The notes below the pieces were generated by a model. That model made no database searches. It was not told the origin of the DNA and worked only from the letters and a program-made list of their open reading frames with translations. A stretch of 64,000 bases of DNA, taken from the NCBI GenBank assembly GCA_013339895.1, contig JABACO010000076.1:79695-143694 (forward strand), given 5' to 3'. Made by a program: the position numbers and the translations under genes. This document shows positions 22,266 through 32,895 of the stretch, in pieces (within the stretch, counting starts at the first letter, position 1; every line of letters begins with the position of its first letter). The stretch comes from Ephydatia muelleri. Taxonomy: Eukaryota > Porifera > Demospongiae > Spongillida > Spongillidae.

Positions 22266-22920
22266 TACATGTAGAATACAATTCTCAAGCTTCCACCTCT
22301 GTATGATGTTTGTAGTATTCTCATGTGTATGACATATGTCTTATTGTTTTACAGGTGGGATTGGAGACTGGATTGTTTATTGGCAGCTTTCACACGGTGC
22401 GTAATTTGGAGCCTGTGCTGAGTGGTACTGAGCCCGTCCTCAATGAGTGGGGTTGTCCACTTCTAACACTGACGAACGTGATTCGTTGCACAGCATCAAC
22501 ACTCGTCAGCTGAGCAGTGTCTGTCGTACACCAGTGTGACAGCCAATGTGTCTTGGCAGAACAGGAGACAACATCAAGGATTGAATGAGAACTGGTGACA
22601 CAAAAGATAACTGTGCTTTTACATAACACAGACAACAATATGTAACATATTCTGTATGCATTGTTTGCCATAAAAATTACATGTTTGAGTTTAAATAAAG
22701 TTATTGTTTACCAGTAACTATTAGTACTGACGCGGGGCGTGGTATAGAAACCACCGTACGTCGCTTTTTCGTATACGGGTACGTATCGGAGGCGTACACG
22801 CATGTAATACGCAAATTATTGCTACGCTTCACGGTTAAGCTTACCCATCGCTTGCGTTACTCTCGCAATTATCGGATCCGTGTAGCAATTCCAACATACC
22901 CGTAACGGAATCCAATTTTT
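22266..22920. other. No gene seen
   Basis: Short open frames on both strands overlap (22325-22671) without family motifs. Confidence 0.4.
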
Positions 22921-22924
22921 GGCC

Positions 22925-23063
22925 GTGTAACAGGTCTGCACCCGTGGCAAAGTTTATGTAGTACAAAACCACCAATCTCACCTTTGATGTAATCTGGAGG
23001 TCTACCTGGATGCTGAGAACTCCTCCAAGTTTCCGCTTCCCATACCACAAACTGCACCTCCCC

Positions 23064-23101
<38 letters not shown>

Positions 23102-23125
23102 TTATTTTCTCGACAGCATCTCCTC
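22925..23125. repeat. Poly-C-bearing dispersed repeat, copy 1
   Basis: Contains 'caggtctgcacccgtgg', 'acaaaaccaccaatctcacc', 'gatgtaatctggaggtctac' and 'ggatgctgagaactcctcca', followed by a C tract of about 50 and 'cagcatctcctctctta'. The same ordered words occur at 34540-34725, and a diverged form at 34127-34260. Confidence 0.85.
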
Positions 23126-23167
23126 TCTTAATGATTGTGCGAGTGACAACAACTGTTTTACGGGACA

Positions 23168-23694
23168 AGTGCAGCAGATAGTATGCAGGCATTGTTTCCT
23201 TGCAACTACTGGTTATGACAATAACAAAGGTCAGGTATTGGCATCTGTTTATAATCTTTCGTGCAGCTAGTATAGTCCTTCACAATTCACTGGGATAAAT
23301 GTTCAGTTGATTTATGATCAAATACGCATGGTTGAATGGATTGATGACTCCAGGTTAAAAGTGACAAACCTAATGTTCGTGCAAAGGTGATCTGCGAGTA
23401 TGTATTGCATGCAGAGCGATCACGCAAGGGAATACGTTATTATTAATAGGACATTAAATAAAAATCGAATCGGATCAGCTTCAAACGTTCTATAGATCTT
23501 GCAAATAAAAAAGCGGGGGAAATTAAAGGATGCAACACCGAACGGACTGATCCGCAGCCATATAAACCTAGTCCCTCGTATATATGCTCTGAACAGACAA
23601 TTTGCATGTCTGCGACATGAATCAATTAATCAACGATGACCTTACTACATTATCTCCCACCTTACACTCCAGCTGGCGTGGTCACAAATTTCAG
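23168..23694. repeat. Direct duplication, copy 2 (about 520 bases)
   Basis: Second copy of 21743-22265. The poly-C repeat at 22925-23125 lies between the two copies. Confidence 0.9.
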
Positions 23695-24410
23695 CTAGAA
23701 AGCCGTTTACAATTAGCTGTTCTCAAATGCAGACTGCCTGCATAAGTGACATGTTACCTAACATTGTCGTGTTTCGAATGTGCGGCGAAGTCGTGTCACG
23801 AATGTGTGAAGTCGTGTCCCTTAATTGCACGCGAGTTCGTGTCTCGAAAATGTCGCTTCGTGCCACGACTAACCTAGCTGATGCGTGTGAAACACAAGTA
23901 TGCTCGATCACGCACGGGTATCACTCGTGACGCGCGCACGCGTGTGTCAAGCTACGTCTGGATGGTACTGTATGCGCGATTTATACAAACGATCCCGATC
24001 GCATCGGGTAAGTTCGCATAGTAACTCAACTGGTAGAAAACCTTTTTGGGCAGCGCGAAGACAGGTCTGGGACCGATTTCATGGCATCAAAAAACTGAAG
24101 GAGGGCCACACTCATAACGCAGATCAACTACACAGCATTATCTGTATGGTACTATCCGCGCGTGAGTCAATTTTGAGGGCACGAGATGGAGGAACGTACA
24201 GATTCAACATGAAATGCTTCTCCCGGGTATGGAAGCCGATTTTTCAATAGGAAGGCCTAGTTTTTAGTACATTTTATAGTTCTTCGATGTACTAGCTATA
24301 TTATTTTCAAATATCAAAATCGTAAATTGTAAAGGTATTGACACAAATGACCGTTGAATATTGTAATGAGAAACCCTTCTCATTGACTACCTGTACATTT
24401 GGGGACAATG
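23695..24410. other. No gene seen
   Basis: Short repeated words 'gtcgtgtcacgaatgtg' occur at 23780-23870. Open frames here are short, and part (24090-24260) is a diverged repeat of 21200-21370. Confidence 0.4.
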
Positions 24411-24414
24411 TTAT

Positions 24415-24606
24415 GACAATCCTAGGGAAGCCCCAGCTTAAATAGGAAAAATACGGCGACACCACTAAAAATCATAACAAATGTAGTGTACTGACATTTT
24501 CAAATTTCAAATCCTGGGAAAAATCTGGCCTCCTTGGTATACAACTAAGCCATACATTGGTATGGGAAGGTATACGGGAATATTCGGTGATTCGCAAACC
24601 GCGAGT
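24415..24606. repeat. Foldback-family repeat, single arm
   Basis: Corresponds to the right arm of the palindrome at 47053-47435: 'gacaatcctagggaag', 'aggaaaaatacggcgac', 'tatacgggaatattcg', 'gattcgcaaaccgcga'. Confidence 0.75.
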
Positions 24607-24644
24607 AAATTATTCTGACTTTTGACCGCTCATTTCTGGATATG

Positions 24645-25250
24645 AGTAGATAGCTTGTCTTGGTACCCAACCTTGTTACAGTGTGCAGCTTGCATTCATA
24701 GTTCTCCATCGTGCAGTGTGTAGCTTGTTTTTGCATTGTAAGCTTGTATTGGTACCCTACCTTGTTACAGTATGTAGCTTGCCTTGGTAGTGTGCTTTCT
24801 CGCAGTGTGTATACCTAGTTCAGTGCCTTGATACAGTATTAGCTTGTATTGGTACCCCACCTGCATACCTGTAAACCTAGCCCACCAGCATACATGTACA
24901 TGCACATGTACATGTATGTGAAGTTGAACTGTAAAAAGAAACACTCCAATTCCTATGCAGCAATACTAAGACCAAGCATGCAACAGATGGTCACAATTGT
25001 GAATGAATTTCCTAGCCTGGTATCATGTAGCTTGTCATGCATGGTTCTCAACCTTGTTACGCTTGTCTTTATTTTGTAACTAAATTTTTCTTGTCTTGGT
25101 ACCCTGCCTAGTTAGGGAATGTAGCTTACCATGGTGGTGTGTCTTGTCACAGTGTATAGCCTGTGAAATTGTATAGCTTATCTCCTTACCCAGCTTTGTA
25201 ACAGTGTGCAATGCAGTTTGCCTTGGTACATGTAGTTTGCCATCTTGCAG
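24645..25250. repeat. Degenerate minisatellite
   Basis: Irregular copies of units containing 'tagcttgtcttggtacccnaccttgttacagtgt' are visible at 24650-24870 and again at 25080-25250. The part between is unique. Confidence 0.6.
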
Positions 25251-25252
25251 TG

Positions 25253-26518
25253 TGTAGCAATGTGTAGAGGACATTTCACAAATCTTGAAAAAACATGCGT
25301 TAGGCCCCAATTATACCTTGAGGCCCGGGGTCGGTAACCCCTAACCACCCCCCTCCCTCCCCCCCCCTCTCACCGGCCCTGACTGATAGAACGCCCTAAA
25401 AGTAGCCGTCGGAGATTAAGGGGTGATTATTTACGCTATTTTAAATTCCAAATGACGTAGGAAAATGACAACGTCACAAAATAAACAACTTACAAACAAA
25501 AATTAAAATTTGATGCGGTGGTGGAACAATCCGAACTACCACTGGCCTAAACCTATATTGTACGTACTTTCTCTTTTTACACTCCAAACAAATATATATT
25601 CACCACAATCAGTGCCATCATGGGTACGCTGATGTAGCACCAAGCCGAAGGGAAAATGAACACTTCGCCCGCGCCATAGGCCATGAAATAGCCGACCAGG
25701 GCCAGGGCCGAGGTGACCAAGTTGGTCCTGTAGTGGGACGTCGTGAGCCCCGGAATTAGCCACAGCATCAGATACATCAGGTAGTTGGCATTGAAGTCTA
25801 CTAGGTTGTAGGACGTCCATTCCCAGTAGAGGTGGGAGAGCTGCCTGCGAGTGCACACGAGGCTGTTGGCAAACACGCTATGCTCTTTGGTCTGCGGGTT
25901 GGTTGCGGGGTCGTAGAGGGCCCGCGAAATTAGGTTCACTCCCATCCAGCAAAGGCTCATCGCGATGGCGGTGAAGAAAGTGCTCCTCTCCCGCTCGCGG
26001 CTGATCTGGTAGAAGTACACGTTCCACATCAGTGGTTGGAGAATGACGAAAACGTAAGCCACCTCCGTCAGATAGCGGTTGACGGGTTTGTCACACTCGT
26101 TCACGGTCCAGTATTGCACGGTTTGCAGGAGTTCCATCAGGGTGTAAAAGAGGACCAAACTGACTGACGTTACGTGAACCGTAGATTATCCATGCGTTAA
26201 CTCTCACAGGTGCAGGGAGATTTCCAGCCTGTCGATGATTCGTGTTGATAAACCCATCAGTTTATAAATGATCAGTCTTTCGTGGGCAACAGCGCAACAT
26301 TGTGTTGCAGGTGCACCTCTTTTTTTAAATCTTACCACTAACGTTTTTAGAGTCAACAACACACTGTTCAGTGTATTTGCTTGTTAAATTCCCCGAAACG
26401 CTTATTCCTCACAATACCGCAACAATCAGTTTTGGCTAACCACTGAACAATCATACTAATTCATGATCACGGCTTCTGGTTACTGAAGCCGTGATGGTGA
26501 AGAATAGTGTCAAGGGAG
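25253..26518. repeat. Duplicated block, copy B
   Basis: Second copy of 17577-19212, same orientation, about 7.5 kb away. Flanks inside the block differ by numerous substitutions and indels, whereas the shared coding part (25577-26157) differs at only two positions that I could find. It ends just before the hAT element at 26549. Confidence 0.88.
25577..26158 (-). pseudogene. Second copy of the MCYN-family membrane protein gene, 5'-truncated
   Basis: Encodes the last 193 residues of the gene at 18060-18749 in an uninterrupted frame, with the final residue Val instead of Ala. The start codon, the first helix and the upstream sequence are absent, because about 200 bases present in copy A are missing here. 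The frame would need another start to be translated; no ATG precedes the second helix in frame, apart from the internal Met at MELLQ. Despite that, nearly every coding base matches copy A. Either the duplication is recent and only non-coding parts were re-shuffled, or gene conversion or selection keeps the coding part uniform. Confidence 0.8.
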
Positions 26519-26548
26519 TTGGCAATTATTGCGGTAACACTGCGTGTC

Positions 26549-29500
26549 CAGTGTTGCCGCGATGCGGAAACGATCTCCGTATCGTCGATGCATATCCTGT
26601 ATCGCATCCGGAATCCATAATCGACGATGTTAACTAATGAGATATCGACGATACTTGACGATCTGTTTTTATTCATACCGCCCACCTGAAGCACGTGTTT
26701 GCTTGCGGTCTGTTATGTCGTCTCAAGGAGCTCAAGGGGCAGAATATAGCGGTTCTGTTCTAAGCAAGGCAAAAAATACAAGCTGGGTGTGGAAACACTA
26801 TGTTCTGGACAGGAAACCATCAGAAAAAGAGAAGTTCCCTCCTGCTAGATGCAAATTATGCGACAAGGTTGTAACTCGTGCACGAGGCAACACGTCGAAC
26901 ATGAATAGACACATCTGGGACAAACATTCCGTTGAGTGTTCGCTGTAAGCCAAGTAATTCCAATATAGAAAGACACGGTGTTTCATATTTGTGCTCTTAT
27001 TTACAATAGGGACAGAGAAACATCAAAGCGCCTTTCTGCTGCAGAAGCTGAGATACCCTGCCCGATATCCTTAAGTGAGGAGGACGTTAACTGCGCTGAC
27101 GATCTATTGGTCAATGCAATGGTGTGGGGGCTGGTACCAGCATACGAAATGGAGAATCCTTTCCTTCGACTCTTCGTGAATAAACTTTCAAAGGGAGGAT
27201 ATGCGCTACCCTCATCGCACGAAGTTAACTAAAATGATCGCTAAGAAGTATGAAGAAACCAAAGAAGTGGTATGCTACACAGATAGGCATAGAATCAATA
27301 GTTATTTACAAATTTTAAGAACCAAACGAAAATGTCTGACTTTAAGACCATAACAGCCATTATGTAAAAGAGTGTTAATGTCTAAAGACATCAAAGCATG
27401 CACAGTAATGTAACAAATGCATTCCATTTTATCATGATACAGCTAAAGAACAGCATTGAACAGGCATCTTCGGTAGCCATTACAACCGATGGAGCTACTA
27501 TGAAAAATTCAGGTGATTCTTATGTGGCCATAACAGGACATTGGATCACACCAGCATGGAAGTTAATGTCTGCAGTCCTGGGTGTTAAGATTAGTGATGG
27601 TACGTATCATGTGCATGTCATTTAATTGGATAGACTATTTTTATATCAACACAGAGTCACATACTGGAGAGGCAATACTTGCATTAATAAAGAATGTCAC
27701 CCAGAAGGATTTCTTTCTATGCAGTAACAACTGACAATGGAACCAACTTTGTTCGGGCAGTTGACTTGATGCTGAGCCAGAACATAACTGAGGAACATGT
27801 TAGATGTGCATGCCACACTTTGCAACTGTCCATCAAGAATGCACTTGAGGTAAGAATATATGCCTTGTTTTTGTTTACTACTGATTCTATGTTACAGTTC
27901 ATCAAACCAGTTGCTGAACTCATTGATTTGTTCAAGAGAATTGTTAATACAATTAGTGGTTCTCCTGTCCTGCTTAAAGCCTTGCGTGATAAGCAAAACA
28001 ACCCAAACCTGGCCTTTCAGTTTGAATCACAACATGATGAAGCACAAAGCATTGATGAAGAGGATGGCTATGATGATAGCATAGCCCAGGATGAATTACA
28101 GACGAGCATTGAAGTAGGAATTGATGATTCATTGATGAACTGTGAATATTTGCACTGGGGAAGAACAAAGAAGTTAATAAAAGATATAGTTACCCGATGG
28201 AATTCAACCTATGACATGCTACAGCGGGCATTAGAGCTCAAGGAAGCCATAGACTTTGTCCTCATTGACACTGGAAGGCATGATATTTGTCCATTTTATG
28301 AGCATTGGAGGTCAGCACTCATGCTTTGTAATTTTTTGAAACCTTTTGCTGTTGTAACTGACATACTACAAGGAGAAAAATACCCCACACTAGGTTGTGT
28401 CTCACGCTATGTGTCTTATTTGCAGCAAGGTATGTTGGAAGGTATTTGGTATTGTTATAATGTGCTGATCCATTTTCAGGATTAAAGCTGCCATCTCCTC
28501 CAGCATCATGGAATTTGAATGACAGCTTGTGGGCTGAGCAGGGCGTTGTATCTGAAGTGAGAGATTTTATTCTGGCTAACATGGATCGCAGGTGGAATGC
28601 TACAAATCCACTACTCCTGATGGGATCCATCACTCACCCTGGCCATAAATCTTTGTCATGGTTGCCACCCAACCAACGGCAAATAGGAGTGGATCAGCTT
28701 CGTCTGAAAATGAATAATGTGAGTGGACTAGCAATGGGTGTCCCACATGTTGAGGCACATGGCTCTGAAATACATGTCACAAAGCAGCCACGGCTTACAC
28801 TATCACAGCAGGCCAAGTCGTTGTTTTCATTTGGCAAATCTCCCCCAGAGAGTGTTGATTCAGAACAGCAACTTGGTGATGAACTACAAAGGTATGAAGC
28901 ATTTAAATAATTGTAAGGTTCCCCTACATTTTATAATACTAAAATGTAGGCACCTCAATGAACCTGAGATAGATCATCTATCTGCAGACCCTCTGGCATG
29001 GTGGGAAGCACACTGCAATGCATACCCTAACATAGCTATTTTGGCTAAAAAGTATCTTGCAGTACCAGCTTCTAGTGCCCCTTCTGAACGGGTGTTCTCA
29101 ACATCAAAGAATATCCAGCAAAAAAAAGATGGCGCCTGTTACCTAGTCGACTTGAAGAAATAATATTTCTTAAGCACAACCAAGCAGTGTTTGCAAACAT
29201 ATAATACTATTTGTTTTTGACTGTGCTATTAAGGAACTTTCTATTGAATTTTCTTGCTTGTTGTACATGCAGTCAGCTCGTATAATTTACATCTCACAAC
29301 ATTCAAAGTCAGTTAGCTTTCTTGAAAATAATCAATATTTAGCTACATCGGATGATGTACTCGCACTAGAGAACAAGAAACGCGCAACGAAACCACTTCC
29401 TGCTCTACTACGCAGCATGGAAGGACATACAAGGTGAATCGTCGATTGATCGACGATAATCTTATGAATATTCGTCGATTTAATGACTCGTCGATGCATA

Positions 29501-29558
29501 ACAATCGTCGATGAATTGATATAGAATCGACGATATAATTAGAATCGCGGCAACACTG
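26549..29558 (+). mobile_element. Nearly complete BED-finger hAT transposon
   Basis: Terminal repeats are CAGTGTTGCCGCGAT at 26549 and ATCGCGGCAACACTG ending at 29558. Flanking 8-mers do not match, so the target duplication has decayed. Exon 1 is 26715-26944 (MSSQGAQG.., BED finger CKLC..HIWDKH, gt donor). Exon 2 starts at 27010 in phase (DRETSKRLSAAEAE). Later exons give SSVAITTDGATMKNSGDSYV, AVTTDNGTNFVRA, VRCACHTLQLSIKNALE, IVTRWNSTYDMLQRALELKE and, at 28950-29190, the dimerisation domain LAWWEAHC..PASSAPSERVFST. Both catalytic Asp contexts (TTDG, TTDN) are present. Frames shift near 27210 (SSHEVN stop versus RTKLTKMIAKK), near 27700, and in the A-run at about 29119, after which RLEEIIFLKHNQ continues in another frame. 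Few breaks suggest a rather young copy. Subterminal 'tcgtcgat' words at both ends are probable binding sites. Confidence 0.88.
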
Positions 29559-29904
29559 GTTGGAACCTATAGTGTCAAAACTCTGATTGAGTAAATTCAC
29601 TGAGCCTGCATGAGGTGGATGACTCCAGATGGTCAGCCTCAACATTGGGTTCCTGGACCCTGCTGTTCTTCACCAGTACAAAAAAAAAGATACAGGATTG
29701 TCATCTCCATAGAAACAGTCCCAAACAGACTTTTAAAACAGAGCTCTCTTATTGAACCCTAGAACAACAAAGTACCAGGACATTATGCAACAGACTAAAA
29801 TGCCTCTACCACTAGGCCAAAGGCTTTGCATCAGGCCACTCACCCCTCCCATCATGTACTTGATTGTGAAGTTCATGGCATAAGGACTAATGCTCCCATG
29901 CATG
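29559..29904. other. No gene seen
   Basis: Unique non-coding sequence between the hAT element and a dispersed repeat. Confidence 0.4.
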
Positions 29905-30065
29905 CCATCACCATTGCTGCACACAATGTGTGGTTTTTATATAGGTGCTACACATATAAAGTGTGTGCTTTTAAGACATAGGTACACAGTTTGTTCTCTT
30001 AGAACTGGAAGTTACAGGCAGCCTAACATCAGATTAGCTAACCACAGTTTACATAGCATACAATG
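29905..30065. repeat. Dispersed repeat, copy 2
   Basis: Second copy of 20345-20545. It ends about 20 bases before the long-inverted-repeat element. Confidence 0.75.
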
Positions 30066-30088
30066 GACCTACCACATAATGAAATTAT

Positions 30089-31035
30089 ACGGTGGCCCTG
30101 GAGGTCGCGCGACCAAACATTGTACGACAAGCGGTTTTTTGATTGAACAATGTAGCGACGGTCCGATTCCGTGTTCGAGCAATGGAGCAGCGGTCCGATT
30201 CTGCGATCGATCCCATTCCGCGATCAAACGATCATCCACTTCCGCTACCGCGCTAACTAGCATTGATCTATTTTTGGGATCAAACAACGGTCTATATTTG
30301 GGATCGAACAACGGTTTATTTTTGAGATCGAACAGCGGACCGTTTCTCCGACCGACCAGCCAAACGTACTATGGGATATATAGGTGGTACCTTGCATGAC
30401 GTCACGTAATTTTATACTATTCGATATACAATAGTACTTGAATGGTTCACAGAGACGACCCAATAGTCGACCGTAAGTTAGCATATCACTATCAGGTAAC
30501 GATGCATATACATGCACATGCACGGCTAATAGTGCGATACTGGAGGCAGCAGAAGACAATCCTGGTAATACTCGGCTAATGCACCACGTGGTTGTTGGGT
30601 TAGTGTGTATGCTGGCTACACTGGCGCAGTAGCAGTAAACTAACGGCATCGCTATACCTTCAGGCTAACATGGCTCAAGAAAAGGCACGCTGCGCTGGGA
30701 CTTAAACGGCGCAACGTTGTGGAAACACGCCTTACACTTGTACATCTAGCCATTAAGGTCAGTACTTTTTGCCGGGCTATGCAAATACAGAGTGGCGTGA
30801 CGTCTCCACGTGGGAGGCATAGAATGAACTTCAAACGTCCAGCTGCTGCCTCGGATACCGGGCAATGTTGAGATTGCTACAATTGAAGTACCGGTAGTCC
30901 GGTACACCATTAAAAGGTAGCCTCATCTTTGGGTGAGGTACACGTGATCCTCCTTGACATACATCACTCATCTAGATCCACTGTGATGATGCTAAAGTAC
31001 TGGCAGTAATGGATCCTATTGCTTCACGACTACGT
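30089..31035. repeat. Left inverted repeat of the 3.4-kb element
   Basis: It contains in + orientation a second set of the first transposase exons: 30664-30757 and 30823-30893, each with the same splice sites as the right arm, plus most of the third. Near the outer end three direct 24-base units built on GGATCGAACAACGGT lie at 30277-30300, 30301-30324 and 30325-30348, with further 'ggtccgatt' copies outside them. These are likely transposase-binding sites. Confidence 0.88.
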
Positions 31036-31262
31036 GACTATCGGAGTATGCACAGATCCAGTTGAGGACGATTGTCGGTGACGCGGGGACCTCTCGTTGC
31101 TGGCTGATGCAGACGAATGAGTCTGAGACAATGATCGTTCGACCCGCGCAGAGCCCGCTAGTGTCTTTTTGAGGGCTGCACGCAATTGTTCCTGGAACAC
31201 AGTATCATTAACTAGAGAATCCTCCTTCGACTTCTTGCATGCAGTGCGGAAACAATTTGAGT
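31030..31262 (-). CDS. Unrecognised Ser-rich open frame inside the element
   Basis: About 77 codons ending at a TAG that lies in the last bases of the left inverted repeat. It reads DTVFQEQLRAALKKTLAGSA, then a Ser/Thr/Arg-rich tail (SSASASNERSPRHRQSSSTG). The charged helix followed by a low-complexity tail could be an exon of a second element protein. No family is recognised and no start was chosen. Confidence 0.3.
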
Positions 31263-31614
31263 TTAATTATTATAAAATCATTTTTAGATTACAATTACAA
31301 TCTCATACTAGTATACATATTTTACACAACTGTTACATCATGTTGTTAAATGTCTCCACCCAGCGCATCATATGTTACAGAGAACCAGGTGTGTTGTTCC
31401 TCCTAGCCATTTGCCTCATCATCATGATAACGAGAGTGTGAAGGACACAGCATACGATAGTTGCCATGAAAAGTTTATTTCTTTTTGTCCAGCGGGATGC
31501 TCCGGATGAAGTGTTCGATTTGCTGCACCCAACAGGACACGAACCACTGCTTAAGACTGACATATCAATAAATTAAGGACCTCCTCAGTTGAGGACGGAT
31601 TGTGGTTTTACCAT

Positions 31615-32026
31615 GCAAGCACACAAAACACACCAGTTCAAATGCTCATACCAAACAAACACTGCAATACAGCCACACAAATACAGTCAACAACACACAG
31701 ATGTGAGGACACACACACACACACACACACACACTCAAAGGTGTGACCACAAAAAGACAATCAAACACCTAGGTGGGGGAAGGATGAGTTGTTTTAGCAC
31801 TTGATAGGAATATCTAGGTTGACACAAGCAGCCAGCATACAAAACACACCAGTTCAAATGCTCATACCACACAAACACTGCAATACAGCCACACAAATAC
31901 AGTCAACAACACAGATGCGAGGACACACACACACACACACACACACACATAGCTGTACAGTCAAAAGGTGTGACCACAAAAGACAATCAAACACCTAGGT
32001 GGGGGAAGGGTTAGTTGTTTTAGCAC
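31615..32026. repeat. Direct repeat of ~190 bases, each with a CA microsatellite
   Basis: Units at about 31615-31800 and 31835-32026 share 'aaaacacaccagttcaaatg', 'aacactgcaatacagccac', a (CA)n run, 'gtgtgaccacaaaa' and 'aatcaaacacctaggtgggg'. They lie in the spacer of the long-inverted-repeat element, where the rest of the transposase would be expected. Confidence 0.88.
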
Positions 32027-32202
32027 TGCACAAAGCAGCACACAAACACACAGCACATATGACACACAAAACACAGCATATATCACACAGAAATACACAG
32101 CACATGTCACACACAAACCACACAGTACATATAAAATACAAAACACAAACACTGAATACTCAAACACATCCTGCATAGATGCTACCAAGGCATGCGACAT
32201 AC

Positions 32203-32895
32203 CTTCCAATTTTACTACTGCATCCAAATAGAACTTGACCACAACATCAGGGTCATTGTTAGTGGCAGTCAGCTCCAACCAAATGATCTTCCGTGAAAAT
32301 CTGGAGGAACACCGTGAAAATTATGAAACACGATACAGAGACTACTTACCCATCAATACAAGCATGAATGAGGAAGCCAAACGGTTTGAGCTTGTCACAC
32401 CCATCGATGTGCCAACACCAGTTTGGACCCTGAAATGAAACACTAAGTTCAAGGTATAGGTAGCTGCACACATGGGGCTGGTCGCTTGCCTTGTTCACAT
32501 ATGTTCTCCTTGTAAGTCGTTTAACTTTACGTAGTCGTGAAGCAATAAGATCCATTACTGCCAGTAGCATCATCACAGTGGATCTAGATGAGTGATGTAT
32601 GTCAAGGAGGATCACGTGTACCTCACCCAAAGATGAGGCTACCTTTTAATGGTGTACCGGACTACCGGTACTTCAATTGTAGCAATCTCAACATTGCCCG
32701 GTATCCGAGGCAGCAGTTGGACGTTTGAAGTTCATTCTATGCCCCCCACGTGGAGACGTCACGCCACTCTGTATTTGCATAGCCCGGCAAAAAGTACTGA
32801 CCTTAATGGCTAGATGTACAAGTGTAAGGCGTGTTTCCACAACGTTGCGCCGTTTAAGTCCCAGCGCAGCGAGCCTTTTCTTGAGCCATGTTAGC
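32203..32895 (-). CDS. Integrase-like transposase, first five exons (N-terminal half) of the 3.4-kb element
   Basis: Exons, all minus strand: 32895-32802, 32736-32666, 32583-32490, 32429-32350 and 32300-32203. The acceptors are ag; the donors are gt except for a gc donor after the third exon. The phases fit throughout with no stop. Encoded blocks in order: LKKRLAALGLKRRNVVETRL (helix-turn-helix-like), LGYRAMLRLLQLKY|R, STVMMLLAVMDLIASRL, RRTYVNK|GPNWCWHIDG (first catalytic Asp in WHIDG), DKLKPFGFLIHACIDG|FSRK and WLELTATNNDP. This is the order I recall from integrase-like proteins of corals and fishes (GYRxM, V.RxTVM, RRxY..GPN.xWHxDGxxKLKPxGFxIHGxIDGFSR, TNNDP). After VVKLEG the second Asp and the Glu of the DDE core are not found. 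The gene is therefore truncated by internal deletion, or the remaining exons have been replaced by the CA-rich repeats. Confidence 0.75.
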
